Shown here piece after piece: positions 49,937-58,861 of a stretch of 64,000 bases of DNA. Where the stretch lies: the NCBI RefSeq assembly GCF_036375055.1, contig NZ_DASUSQ010000166.1, forward strand, positions 1-64,000, written 5' to 3'. A program made the position numbers and the translations under genes. The DNA is from Umezawaea sp036375055. Its GTDB lineage: Bacteria > Actinomycetota > Actinomycetes > Mycobacteriales > Pseudonocardiaceae. The notes beneath the pieces were generated by a model that ran no database searches, was not told the origin of the DNA, and saw only the letters and a program-made list of their open reading frames with translations. Positions within the stretch are counted from its first letter, which is position 1, and the number at the start of each line of letters is the position of its first letter.

Positions 49937-51790
49937 CTACGGGGTGGCGAAGCTGGGGTGCGGGGGCTGGTTGTAGGCGGTGTTCTGCCAGGCGATCGCC
50001 AGGCGGTACTGCCTGTCCTGCATGAGCGAGTTGCGTTTGATGCTGGTGGTGTCGGTGGTGGAGTAGATCCGCAGCGCCCGGTTGTCCGAGGTGGGCCAGA
50101 CGACCTCCTCGCGCCAGTCGCCCAGGATGTCGGCCGACAGGGCCGGGGTGGACTTGGTGCCGTTGACGGAGGTGACGCCCGAGCCCGTGAGCAGGCGGGT
50201 GTCGCCCGAGGTGCCGTACTTGTCGATCGTGGTGCCGTTCAGCAGTTCTCGTTGGGCGTCGCCGTCCCACCAGACCACGAAGTTGGCGGAACCGGGTTTG
50301 CGGCTCGCCACCTGCGAGCCGTTGGTGGCCGAGCGCAGACCGCCCACCGCCGAGGACCAGACCTCCGCGCCCGCGTTGCCCGCCCAGATGTCCGCCGCCA
50401 CGCCGCGTCCGTTGTCGCAGCCGCAGGAGGCCGCGCTCCAGATGATCTGGCCGGTGCGGGCGTCGCCGATCCAGTGCGCCGGGTCGCTGCCCGACTCCGA
50501 CGGCTTGAAGACCTCCAGGCCGGACCTGGACGGGATGAAGTCGCCGACGTGCAGGGCGTCGCCGTGGTGGGTGTTGTTCTGCCACAGGCCGTTGCCGTTG
50601 TCGTCGACGGCCATCGAGCCGTAGACGATCTCGTCCCGACCGTCGGAGTCGACGTCGGCCACCGAGAGCTGGTGGTTGCCCTTGCCGGTCCACTGGGTGC
50701 CGTTGGTGGACGACGAGGAGTCGAACGTCCACCTCCTGGTCAGCGCGCCGCCGCGGAAGTCCCACGCCGTCACCGTGCTGCGGGTGTAGTAGCCCCGCGC
50801 CATGACGATGCTCGGCGAGGAGCCGTCCAGGTAGGCCGTTCCGGCGAGGAACCGGTCCACGCGGTTGCCGTAGCTGTCGCCCCACGCGGAGACGGTGCCG
50901 CGCGCGACCACGAAGTTCTCGGTGTCCAGGACCGCGCCGTCGGTGCCGCGGAACACCGACAGGTACTCCGGTCCCGTCAGGACGTAGCCCGAGGAGTTGC
51001 GGTGGTCCGCCGAGGAGCTGCCGACGACCTGGCCGGTGCCGGAACGGGTGCCGTCGGCGGTCTTCGCGACCACCTCGGCCCGGCCGTCGCCGTCGTAGTC
51101 GAACACCTGGAACTGGGTGTAGTGCGCGCCCGCGCGGATGTTGCGGCCGAGGTCGACGCGCCACAGCCTGGTGCCGTTCAGCTTGTACGCGTCGAGGTAG
51201 ACGTTGCCCGTGTAGCCCGACTGCGAGTTGTCCTTGGCGTTGGTGGGGTCCCACTTCAGGACGATCTCGTAGGAGCCGTCGCCGTCCAGGTCGCCGACGG
51301 AGGCGTCGTTCGCGACGTAGGAGTAGGACTCGCCGCTGGGCGTGGTGCCGCCAGGGGGGATCTGGAGCGGGACGTCCTGGCTCGTCGCGGTCGCCGCCAC
51401 GCCGTCGGCGCTCGCGGAGAGCTGTTCCACGCCACCGACGACGGGCCGAACGGAGTACGTCGCGCCCGCGGGCGCGCCCGCGTCCAGGAAGCTGGTCGCG
51501 GTGGTGACCGGTGTCGGCGTGACCAGCGTCCCGTCGCGGTAGACGGTGAACGCCGAGTCGGCGGCGTCGGTCCGGAGTTGCCGCCAGGACACGAAGTTGC
51601 CGTCGCCCGCCGCGGACCGGATGCTGACCAGCCCCCGGTCGAGGCGTTCCGTGGTGGTGGTCGACGTCGGCACCGGCTCCGCGTGCGCGGGTGCGACCAC
51701 GCCGCTCACCGCCGTGGAGCAGGACGCGACCAGCACGATCGCGAGGAGGTGTCGTCGAGCTGGACCGTTGTTGCGGTTGAGGATTCTCAT
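49937..51790 (-). CDS. Secreted rhamnogalacturonan lyase (PL11), second copy
   Basis: A 617-residue PL11 lyase. A signal peptide with hydrophobic HLLAIVLVASCSTAVSG (about 15-38, cleavage after AHA) precedes the propeller with DGDGSYEIVLKWDPTNAKD, NIRAGAHYTQFQVFDYDGDGRAEVV, DILGDWREEVV and NSLMQDRQYRLAIAWQNTAYNQPPHPSF. It is shorter than its neighbour and ends at the catalytic domain with no CBM. It likely works with the other lyase on rhamnogalacturonan I. The ATG at 51790 starts the signal peptide; a longer frame to 51928 is the 5' leader. Control is by the palindrome at 51928. Confidence 0.93.
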   Translation of the reverse strand: MRILNRNNGPARRHLLAIVLVASCSTAVSGVVAPAHAEPVPTSTTTTERLDRGLVSIRSAAGDGNFVSWRQLRTDAADSAFTVYRDGTLVTPTPVTTATSFLDAGAPAGATYSVRPVVGGVEQLSASADGVAATATSQDVPLQIPPGGTTPSGESYSYVANDASVGDLDGDGSYEIVLKWDPTNAKDNSQSGYTGNVYLDAYKLNGTRLWRVDLGRNIRAGAHYTQFQVFDYDGDGRAEVVAKTADGTRSGTGQVVGSSSADHRNSSGYVLTGPEYLSVFRGTDGAVLDTENFVVARGTVSAWGDSYGNRVDRFLAGTAYLDGSSPSIVMARGYYTRSTVTAWDFRGGALTRRWTFDSSSSTNGTQWTGKGNHQLSVADVDSDGRDEIVYGSMAVDDNGNGLWQNNTHHGDALHVGDFIPSRSGLEVFKPSESGSDPAHWIGDARTGQIIWSAASCGCDNGRGVAADIWAGNAGAEVWSSAVGGLRSATNGSQVASRKPGSANFVVWWDGDAQRELLNGTTIDKYGTSGDTRLLTGSGVTSVNGTKSTPALSADILGDWREEVVWPTSDNRALRIYSTTDTTSIKRNSLMQDRQYRLAIAWQNTAYNQPPHPSFATP

Positions 51791-51927
51791 GGCGCCGCCC
51801 CGATTCTCTGCACAGGTCTTCGATTTCCACGACAATGCGAAACCGACGAGGGCGCAGCCCTCGCCTCGCGAACCCCGGCAGCGGTCGTACTCGTTCGCGC
51901 CCGCCCGGCGCACCGAGCGGATGATCA

Positions 51928-51980
51928 TTGGAAAGCGCTTTCCAAATCGTTAACATAGGGGTAACCCCCAGGGCCGTCAA
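51928..51980 (-). promoter_or_regulatory. Promoter and perfect LacI-type operator of the second PL11 gene
   Basis: Minus-strand TTGACG (51975-51980), 17 bases, TATGTT (51952-51957), then the perfect palindrome TTGGAAAGCGCTTTCCAA (51928-51945) at the expected transcription start. This is the classical LacI/GalR operator form and geometry for repression. No LacI-family gene lies in the window. Confidence 0.82.
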
Positions 51981-52097
51981 CAGGAACTTCCACCCGTGCC
52001 GCGCCCGCCCCTCCCGCGTCGAAGGACGTTCGACCCCCCGTTCGACGAATTCGACGAACGACCCACCGCTTCTCCTTGCGGCCAAAGGAAAGCGGCA

Positions 52098-52126
52098 TTG
52101 ACGATGGCGTAACGGCCTCGTAGCCT
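52098..52126 (+). promoter_or_regulatory. Putative promoter of the sugar ABC importer operon
   Basis: TTGACG (52098-52103), a 17-base spacer and TAGCCT (52121-52126), about 60 bases before the GTG at 52188. The rest of 51981-52187 shows no gene and no second palindrome matching the LacI operator, though a partial GGAAAGCGG (52087-52095) is present. Confidence 0.55.
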
Positions 52127-52187
52127 TCCCGGAACGACCGCCCCACAGCCGTGTCCTGCCAGGACGATTGCGACCGGAGGTCCCACC

Positions 52188-53459
52188 GTGGTCGAATTGA
52201 AACGATTCAGGTCACTCGTGGTGTCGGTGGCCGCGCTGGTGCTGGTCGCCTGCGGTTCGTCGGGCGGGGGCGGTGAGACCGAGGAGACCGGCCCGGTCAC
52301 CCTGCGGTTCTCCTGGTGGGGCAACGCGGAGCGCGCCGGTCTGATGCAGCAGGCGATAGACCTGTTCCACAGCGAGAACCCCACCATCACGGTCACGCCG
52401 AGCTTCCAGGAGTTCGAGGCCTACTGGCAGAAGATCGCGACCGAGACCGCGGGCGGCAACGCGCCCGACGTGCTCCAGACCGACTTCGCCTACCTCAGGG
52501 AGTACGCCGATCGCCGCGTCCTCTACGACCTGAAGAAGCAGGAGGGGAAGAACCTCGACCTCGGCGACCTGGTCGACGGCCTCAAGGGCGCGGGCGAGAT
52601 CAAGGGAGGCCTGTACGGCGTCCCGGTGGGCGGCAACACGTGGGGCTTCGTCTACAACCCCGCCCTCTACGCCCAGGCGGGCGTGCCGGAGCCGAAGCTC
52701 GGGTGGACCTGGGCCGAGTACCGCGCGGGCGCCAAGCAGATCACCGAGAAGACCGGCGTGTTCGGCAGCTCCAACCCCATCGACACCTACTACAACCTCG
52801 AACTCCAACTGCGGCAGGAGGGCGGGTCCCTCTACACCGAGGAGGGCGGGCTCGGCTTCGACCGGGCGCGCCTGGCCAGGTTCCTGGACGAGGGCAAGAA
52901 GATGGCCGAGGACAGGGCGGCGCTGCCCGTCGAGAAGGGCGTGCAGATCAAGCCGAAGCACGCGCTGGAGTCGGACCTGGTGGCGGGATCCCCCGCGTGG
53001 GACAACTTCCTCGACCGCTACTCCAAGGCCACCGGCGCCGAGCTGAAGATCGCGCCCTCCCCGAGCGACAACCCGCGGGTGCTCGGCCAGTACCTGAAGC
53101 CCGCCCTGCTGCTGAGCGTGTCGCAGAAGTCCGAGCACCCGGCGGCGGCGGCCAAGCTGGTGTCGTTCATGATCAACGACCCGGAGGTCGGCAGGATCTT
53201 CGGGGCCAACCGCGGCCTCCCGCCGACCAACGCCCAGCGCGCGGCGGCGCGGCTCACCGGCCCGCTGGCCGCCGTGGCCGCCTACGAGGACGGCCTGAAG
53301 GACAAGCTCGGCAAGACCCCGCCCGCGCCGCCGAAGGGCGCGGGCGCGCTGGAGCAGGCGTTCATCCGGATCAACGAGGAGCTGCTGTACGGCAGGATCA
53401 CGGTGGACCAGGCGGTCGACCAGTTCTTCACCGAGGCCGACGAGACGCTCGGCTCCTGA
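52188..53459 (+). CDS. Extracellular sugar-binding lipoprotein of an ABC importer
   Basis: A 423-residue lipoprotein. The lipobox is LVLVACGSS with the lipidated Cys at residue 22, then a Gly/Ser linker and a CUT1-type SBP fold: VTLRFSWWGNAERAGLMQQAIDLFHSENP, APDVLQTDFAYLREYADRRVL, YGVPVGGNTWGFVYN. It binds oligosaccharides outside the cell. Next to PL11 lyases, unsaturated rhamnogalacturonan oligomers are the likely ligand (inference). GTG 52188 with a CGGAGG site. It starts a four-gene operon. Confidence 0.92.
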   Translation: MVELKRFRSLVVSVAALVLVACGSSGGGGETEETGPVTLRFSWWGNAERAGLMQQAIDLFHSENPTITVTPSFQEFEAYWQKIATETAGGNAPDVLQTDFAYLREYADRRVLYDLKKQEGKNLDLGDLVDGLKGAGEIKGGLYGVPVGGNTWGFVYNPALYAQAGVPEPKLGWTWAEYRAGAKQITEKTGVFGSSNPIDTYYNLELQLRQEGGSLYTEEGGLGFDRARLARFLDEGKKMAEDRAALPVEKGVQIKPKHALESDLVAGSPAWDNFLDRYSKATGAELKIAPSPSDNPRVLGQYLKPALLLSVSQKSEHPAAAAKLVSFMINDPEVGRIFGANRGLPPTNAQRAAARLTGPLAAVAAYEDGLKDKLGKTPPAPPKGAGALEQAFIRINEELLYGRITVDQAVDQFFTEADETLGS

Positions 53460-53461
53460 GG

Positions 53462-54415
53462 ATGGCGACGACCACCCCGACCCGTCCCGCCGCCGCGCCG
53501 TCCCGACCGCCCGCCCGCGGAGGGCGCGCCCGGCGGTCCGACGACGGCATCGCCGGGTACTTCTTCCTGTCCCCGTGGATCCTCGGCGTCCTGCTGCTGA
53601 CGCTCGGCCCGATGGCGACGTCGCTGTACCTCTCCTTCACCGACTACGACCTGTTCGACACCCCGCGGTGGATCGGCCTGGACAACTACGCGCGGATGTT
53701 CGACGACCCGCGCTGGCTCAGGTCGGTCCAGGTGACCGCGCTGTACGTGGTGCTCGCGGTGCCGGTCAAGCTCGCCGCCGCGCTCGGCGTCGCGCTCCTG
53801 CTCAACGGCGAGCGCCGGGGCAAGGGCCTGTACCGCGCGGCGTTCTACGGTCCGTCGCTGATCGGCGGCAGCGTGAGCGTCGCGATCGTGTGGAAGGCGA
53901 TGTTCAGCGACGACGCCGCCGTGGACCAGGTCCTGCGGGTGTTCGGCGTCCACACGGGCGGCTGGTCGGGCAACCCGGACTTCTCGCTGCTGATGCTCGT
54001 GCTGCTGGCCGCGTGGCAGCTCGGGGCACCGATGGTGATCTTCCTGGCAGGGCTCAAGCAGGTGCCGAAGGAGCTGTACGAGGCCGCCGAGGTCGACGGG
54101 GCCGGGCGGTGGCGCCGGTTCGCCTCGATCACGCTGCCGATGATCTCGCCGGTGGTCTTCTTCAACCTGCTGCTGGAGACCATCAACTCGTTCCAGGTGT
54201 TCACGTCCGCCTACGTCGTCGGCGGGCCGAACGGGCAGCCCGCGGGCACGACGCTGTTCTACACCGTCTACCTGTTCGACCGCGGCTTCGGCGACTACCG
54301 CATGGGGTACGCGTCCGCGATGGCCTGGATGCTGCTGCTGGGCGTCGGGCTGGTCACGGCGTTCCTGTTCCGGTCCGCGCGCGGCTGGGTCCACTACTCC
54401 GGGGAGAAGGCGTGA
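53462..54415 (+). CDS. Sugar ABC permease, MalF type
   Basis: A 317-residue permease with six predicted TM helices and a Pro-rich cytosolic N-terminus (1-28). The EAA motif is ELYEAAEVDGAGRWRRFASITLP. It forms the CUT1 channel with the next permease. No ATPase gene is in the operon, so it probably shares a general MsiK-type ATPase, as is common in actinomycetes. Confidence 0.92.
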   Translation: MATTTPTRPAAAPSRPPARGGRARRSDDGIAGYFFLSPWILGVLLLTLGPMATSLYLSFTDYDLFDTPRWIGLDNYARMFDDPRWLRSVQVTALYVVLAVPVKLAAALGVALLLNGERRGKGLYRAAFYGPSLIGGSVSVAIVWKAMFSDDAAVDQVLRVFGVHTGGWSGNPDFSLLMLVLLAAWQLGAPMVIFLAGLKQVPKELYEAAEVDGAGRWRRFASITLPMISPVVFFNLLLETINSFQVFTSAYVVGGPNGQPAGTTLFYTVYLFDRGFGDYRMGYASAMAWMLLLGVGLVTAFLFRSARGWVHYSGEKA

Positions 54416-55248
54416 GGGGACGGCTGTCGAGCGTGCTCTGGCACGTGGGGGTCCTGCTCCTGCTGGCCGTCGTGCTGTACCCGCTCGTGTGGGTCGCGGC
54501 GGCCACGTTCAAGCCGTCGGCGGAGATCGTGGGCAGCCTGCGCCTGCTGCCGGTCGAGCCCACCGCGGAGAACTACGAACGCGCCGTCGAGGGGGTCGGC
54601 GGCGTCGGGATCGGCCGGTACTTCCTCAACTCGGGCCTGCTGGCGGTCCTGTCCGTCGTGGGCACGGTCGCCTCGTCGGCGCTGGCCGCGTTCGCCTTCG
54701 CCCGGCTGCGCTTCCGGGGCCGGTCGGCGATGTTCGCCGTGATGATCTCGACGCTGCTGCTGCCGTTCCACGTGCTGATCATCCCGCAGTACGTCGTGTT
54801 CCAGCGGCTCGACCTCGTCGACACCTACGTGCCGCTGCTGATCGGCAAGTTCCTGGCGGCGGAGGCGTTCTTCGTCTTCCTCATCGTCCAGTTCATCCGC
54901 ACCATCCCGCACGAGCTGGACGAGTCGGCGAAGATCGACGGCGCGGGCCCGTGGCGGATCTTCTGGAACATCGTCCTGCCGCTGGCACGACCCGCGCTGG
55001 TCACCACCGCGATCTTCACGTTCATCTGGACGTGGAACGACTTCTTCGGCCCGCTGATCTACCTCAGCACGCCGGAGGAGTACCCCCTGCCGCTCGCGCT
55101 GCAACTGTTCATCGACGAGGCCAGCGGGTCGGACTTCGGCGCGCTGATGGCGATGTCGCTGCTCGCGCTGGTGCCGGTGGTCCTGTTCTTCCTGTTCTTC
55201 CAGCGGTTCCTCGTCGAGGGCGTGTCCACGTCGGGGCTCAAGGGGTGA
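54412..55248 (+). CDS. Sugar ABC permease, MalG type
   Basis: A 278-residue permease with six TM helices; EAA motif ELDESAKIDGAGPWRIFWNIVLPLARPAL, and the typical WTWNDFFGPLIYL near the C-terminus. The GTG at 54412 overlaps the upstream stop as GTGA. It is the partner of the gene at 53462. Confidence 0.92.
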   Translation: MRGRLSSVLWHVGVLLLLAVVLYPLVWVAAATFKPSAEIVGSLRLLPVEPTAENYERAVEGVGGVGIGRYFLNSGLLAVLSVVGTVASSALAAFAFARLRFRGRSAMFAVMISTLLLPFHVLIIPQYVVFQRLDLVDTYVPLLIGKFLAAEAFFVFLIVQFIRTIPHELDESAKIDGAGPWRIFWNIVLPLARPALVTTAIFTFIWTWNDFFGPLIYLSTPEEYPLPLALQLFIDEASGSDFGALMAMSLLALVPVVLFFLFFQRFLVEGVSTSGLKG

Positions 55249-55808
55249 GGCGGTTCCCGCTGTTCGCCGAGTGCCTCACGGCCGGTCTGCTGGTCGTGCT
55301 CGCCGCGTTGCCGCTGGTCACCCTGCTGCCCGCGCTCGCCGCGGGCTGCGCGCACGTCAAGGCGCACGTCGACGGCGAGACCACGGCGGTCCGCGCGTTC
55401 CTCGTCCGCCTGCGCGCGGCGAGCCGCGGGGGCGCGGGCCCGTCGGTCGGGGTGCTCCTCGGGTTCGGCGTGCTGGCGGCGGACGTGGTGGTCGTGCGGC
55501 GCGTGGACCTGCACGGCGGCGGCGCGGTGGGCGCGGTCTGCGCGGCGGCGGCCGTCGCGCTCGCGGTGGTCGTCCTGCGGGCCGCGGCGGACTGGTCGCC
55601 GGGTTCGGCCTGGTCCGCGCTCGTGCGCGGGGCCGCCCGCCGCGCCGTGGCGGACGCGGCCGGATCGCTGCTGCTCGTGGTGGCGCTCGGCGTGCTGGTC
55701 GTGGTCACCTGGCAGCTGCCGCCGCTCGTCGTGCCCATGCTCGGCTGCGTCCTGATGGCCGCGGTCGCGGTGGAGCGCCGCCGCGCCCGAGGTGAACTCC
55801 ACCGGTGA
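55245..55808 (+). CDS. Small membrane protein in the ABC operon (YesL/DUF624-like)
   Basis: A 187-residue protein with four to five hydrophobic segments, starting RRFPLFAECLTAGLLVVLAALPLVTLLPALAAG. Proteins of this form often follow sugar ABC permease genes; in Bacillus the rhamnogalacturonan locus contains yesL. Function unknown. GTGA overlap with the permease shows it belongs to the operon. Confidence 0.68.
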   Translation: MRRFPLFAECLTAGLLVVLAALPLVTLLPALAAGCAHVKAHVDGETTAVRAFLVRLRAASRGGAGPSVGVLLGFGVLAADVVVVRRVDLHGGGAVGAVCAAAAVALAVVVLRAAADWSPGSAWSALVRGAARRAVADAAGSLLLVVALGVLVVVTWQLPPLVVPMLGCVLMAAVAVERRRARGELHR

Positions 55809-55929
55809 TCGCGGTACGTTCGGAGCGCCCCCTGGTTCGGAACCCCGAACACCTCGGACCCGGAGGTTTGCGCGCCACCCCACGGGGCGCCTAAGAAGGC
55901 ACACCAGGCGACGGAGAGGTGCGGATCGC

Positions 55930-57144
55930 GTGTCACTGCCGACCAGAGGTGAGCTGCTGGCCGATCGCTACCGGCTGGAAGGGCTCCTGGGGACCGGCGG
56001 CATGGGCGACGTGCACCGCGCCTGGGACACCCGCCTGCGCCGGTTCGTGGCCGTGAAGCTGTTCCGCGCCGCCCTGGACGCCACGCTGGTCCGCCGGTTC
56101 GACAGCGAGGTCAAGACGCTGGCGGCGCTGTCGCACCCCGGCCTGGTGTCGGTCTACGACGCCGGGACGGACGGGGACGCGCCGTTCCTGGTGCTGCAAC
56201 TCGTGGACGGGCGGACGCTGCACAACCGCGTCGGCGACGGGCCGCTGTCTCCCGACGAGGTGCGGGTGATCGGTGCGGCGCTGGCCGACGCGCTGGCCTA
56301 CGTGCACGCCCACGACGTGGTGCACCGCGACGTCAAGCCGTCGAACATCCTGCTCGACGCCGACGACAACGCCTACCTCGCCGACTTCGGCCTGGCGCGG
56401 CTGACCGGCGCGACGCGCCTCACGAGCACCGGCGAGCTGATGGGCACGGCGGCCTACCTGGCGCCGGAGCAGGTGCGGGGCAAGAACCTCGGCTTCCCCG
56501 TGGACGTGTACGCGCTCGGCCTCGTGCTGCTGGAGTGCCTGACGGGCTACCGCGAGTACGAGGGCACCGAGGTGGAGGCCGCGATCGCCCGGCTGCACCG
56601 CCCTCCCGACATCCCCGGTGAGCTGCCCGCCGACCTCGTCCGGCTGCTGACCAGGATGACCGCGCTGACGCCGCACCGGAGGCCGACAGCGCTCCAGTGC
56701 GCCCGCGCGCTGCGCAACGCCTCGGGCACCACGCCGCCGCGCGAGGCCGGGGTTCGCAGGAGCATCCTGGTCGCCACCGCGGCCGTGGCGGCGGGCCTGG
56801 TGGGCGGGGCGTGGGTCCTGCTGGGCGACGAGGCCCCGAAGACCTCCACGCCGACCGGCCCCGAGGCCGCCGCCTCCTCGTCCGCGCAGCTCCCGGCGAG
56901 CGACCCCGCCACGACCGGCGCGGACCCGCGGGGGAACACCACCCCCGGTGACCCGGTGCCGGAGGACACCACCTCGGGCGACTCCGCCGCGGGGCAGCCG
57001 CCCGCTCCCGGAGCCACCGCGGCCCCGACGACCGGCACCACCGCCCCGGTCGAGACCGAGCCCGGTTCCCCGAGGAACAACGACAGGGAACCTCCCGGCC
57101 AGGCCAAGAAGTCGACCCCGCAGACCAAGAAGAACGGCGGCTGA
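55930..57144 (+). CDS. Membrane Ser/Thr protein kinase (PknB-like, no PASTA domains)
   Basis: A 404-residue kinase. The kinase domain (about 14-270) has the GTGGMGDV glycine loop, VAVKLF with K43, HRDVKPSN with the catalytic Asp, DFGLARL and the APEQV segment. A single TM helix (about 278-300) is followed by about 100 extracellular residues rich in Thr, Pro, Ala and Ser, with no PASTA repeats. GTG at 55930 with a GGAGAGG site ten bases before. It is not operonic with the ABC genes (121-base gap). Substrates unknown; the Crp-type regulator 137 bases downstream is a candidate target. Confidence 0.92.
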   Translation: MSLPTRGELLADRYRLEGLLGTGGMGDVHRAWDTRLRRFVAVKLFRAALDATLVRRFDSEVKTLAALSHPGLVSVYDAGTDGDAPFLVLQLVDGRTLHNRVGDGPLSPDEVRVIGAALADALAYVHAHDVVHRDVKPSNILLDADDNAYLADFGLARLTGATRLTSTGELMGTAAYLAPEQVRGKNLGFPVDVYALGLVLLECLTGYREYEGTEVEAAIARLHRPPDIPGELPADLVRLLTRMTALTPHRRPTALQCARALRNASGTTPPREAGVRRSILVATAAVAAGLVGGAWVLLGDEAPKTSTPTGPEAAASSSAQLPASDPATTGADPRGNTTPGDPVPEDTTSGDSAAGQPPAPGATAAPTTGTTAPVETEPGSPRNNDREPPGQAKKSTPQTKKNGG

Positions 57145-57280
57145 CGGACACCGGGATTTTCGCCTTTCCCGTGGAATACCGGAAAAATCCCTAATCCCCA
57201 CCCGACCGACCCAGCACACTGTCGCCAGGAGTGGGCCCGGTGCCGCGTCCGGCCCCTCCTCCAACGGATCGAGGTGCTGG

Positions 57281-58009
57281 ATGAACTCCGTTCAACCGAT
57301 GGGAACCCGCGTCCCCGGCAAGGGCGGTTGGCCCACGGGGACCTACCTGGACATGCTGCGTCCGCGCAGCCAGTCCGCGCTGCTGGGGCTGGGGGTGCCG
57401 CAGACCTACCGGCACGGCGAGGTCATCCTCCGCGAGTCGGAGCGGTCGTCGCACGTCGTGCTGCTCTGCCGGGCCGTCGTGAAGGCGACCGTGAGCCTGG
57501 AGAACGGCCGCATGGCCCTGCTGAGCATCAAGGTGGGCGGTGACGTGATCGGCGAGATGGCGGCGTTGAACGACGAGCCGCGGTCCGCCACGGTCACGGT
57601 GTGCGGCGAGGCGCAGGTCCGCGTGATCCAGTCCGACGAGTTCCAGCACTACCTGGCGAACTTCCCCGACGCGAACCTCGCGCTGACCAAGATGATCATG
57701 CAGACGTTGAGGTGGGCCGACAAGCGGAGGGTCGACTTCAACGGCTACCCCGCCTTCGTCCGCCTGGCGCGGGCGCTGGACGAGCTGGCGCAGAACTACG
57801 GCCGCGAGGTGCCGGACGGGACCACCCTGGACATCGGGTTGACCCAGCGGGAGCTCGGCGCGCTCGTCGGCGTCGAGGAGGACACCGCGCGCCGGGAGCT
57901 GCGGCTGCTGCGCAGCCGGGGGGTCATCAGCCTGGGGTACCGCACGATCACCGTCCTGGACCAGGAAGCCCTGAGCGCCATCGCCCACTGCAACGGCGAA
58001 CCCCGGTGA
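57281..58009 (+). CDS. Crp/Fnr-family transcriptional regulator
   Basis: A 242-residue regulator. The cyclic-nucleotide-binding domain (about 25-150) has a full phosphate-binding cassette, VIGEMAALNDEPRSATV, with the Glu and Arg used to contact cyclic nucleotides. The C-terminal winged HTH (about 170-230) reads DIGLTQRELGALVGVEEDTARRELRLLRSRGVI. No Cys set for an FNR-type FeS cluster. The gene is followed after 30 bases by the cyclase-like gene, implying a signalling pair. ATG at 57281 with GAGG upstream. Confidence 0.9.
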   Translation: MNSVQPMGTRVPGKGGWPTGTYLDMLRPRSQSALLGLGVPQTYRHGEVILRESERSSHVVLLCRAVVKATVSLENGRMALLSIKVGGDVIGEMAALNDEPRSATVTVCGEAQVRVIQSDEFQHYLANFPDANLALTKMIMQTLRWADKRRVDFNGYPAFVRLARALDELAQNYGREVPDGTTLDIGLTQRELGALVGVEEDTARRELRLLRSRGVISLGYRTITVLDQEALSAIAHCNGEPR

Positions 58010-58039
58010 TTCCCCTATTCGGTTGACCGGACCGGCGCG

Positions 58040-58849
58040 ATGCTTGCACGCATGGACCAGCACACGATCGGAACCTCGCGGCTTTGGCGCCCATCCACCC
58101 CGGACGGAGGGGGCAGGGGGCGGCAGGGCCTCACCGACCACGGAGCGGCCGCGGTCGCACGTCCGGCAGAACCGACCCGACCGGGCAGGTCGGTCCCGCA
58201 CAGCAGGCTGGTGTACCGGCTGGTGGTCGGCGTCGACATCGAGCACTACAGCCGGTTGGACACCCTCGACCAGTCGCTGGTGCAGACCCGGTTGAGCGAG
58301 GTCCTCGACACCGCCGCGGACCGCGCGGGCCTGGACCGGGACCAGTGGTACCGCCAGCTCCGCGGTGACGGGGAACTGGCGGTGCTGCCCGCCGACGTGG
58401 ACGCGGCGTGGGTGGTCGCGGAGTTCACCGAGCGGCTCACCGCCGCGCTGGCCGAACTCCGGCGGGCCAACCCGACCGAGCCCGCGCTGCGGCTCCGGCT
58501 CGCGATGCACCACGGGACGGTCGCGCTGGCGCACTTCGGGCTGGCGGGTGACACCCCGGTGGTCACCTGCCGCCTGCTGGACTCGGACAACGCGCGGAAC
58601 GCGCTGACCGAGGACCCGTCGACCGACCTGGTCCTGGTGGTCTCGAAGCAGCTCTACGAGGACGTCGTGACGAGCCGGTTCCACGGTCTCGGCCCGGACC
58701 GGTTCCGGCCGACCGTGGTGTCGGCCAAGCAGGTCGAGTACGAGGGCTACCTCTGCACGGGCAGCCCCCGCACTCCGGAACGGCCCGGCCGCCGCGCGGG
58801 CGGCGGGTCCGGTGCCGGGAACGTCCGCAGGATCCGCGAGGCGAGCTGA
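58040..58849 (+). CDS. Class III nucleotidyl cyclase-like protein
   Basis: A 269-residue protein. About residues 58-225 resemble a cyclase homology domain: VVGVDIEHYSR (D66), RGDGELAVLP (D110, at the second metal Asp position), LRLAMHHGTVALAHFGLAG and a following helix with RLLDSDNARNAL, matching the RxxIHxG-type and AARL-type segments. Both metal-binding Asp are present, but the substrate-selecting Lys/Asp pair is not obvious. The first 55 residues look disordered. A catalytic or a sensor role are both possible. The start could be the ATG at 58052; no good ribosome site. Likely paired with the Crp-type regulator. Confidence 0.7.
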   Translation: MLARMDQHTIGTSRLWRPSTPDGGGRGRQGLTDHGAAAVARPAEPTRPGRSVPHSRLVYRLVVGVDIEHYSRLDTLDQSLVQTRLSEVLDTAADRAGLDRDQWYRQLRGDGELAVLPADVDAAWVVAEFTERLTAALAELRRANPTEPALRLRLAMHHGTVALAHFGLAGDTPVVTCRLLDSDNARNALTEDPSTDLVLVVSKQLYEDVVTSRFHGLGPDRFRPTVVSAKQVEYEGYLCTGSPRTPERPGRRAGGGSGAGNVRRIREAS

Positions 58850-58861
58850 CCGGGGGCCGCG

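Noticed and set aside
49937..51928. Longer second PL11 protein starting at 51928
   Set aside because: The extra 46 residues would be encoded by the leader and operator and would precede the signal peptide.
47562..52085. 1500-codon antisense open frame across both PL11 genes
   Set aside because: It crosses two clear genes, a terminator and an operator region, with no recognisable domain.
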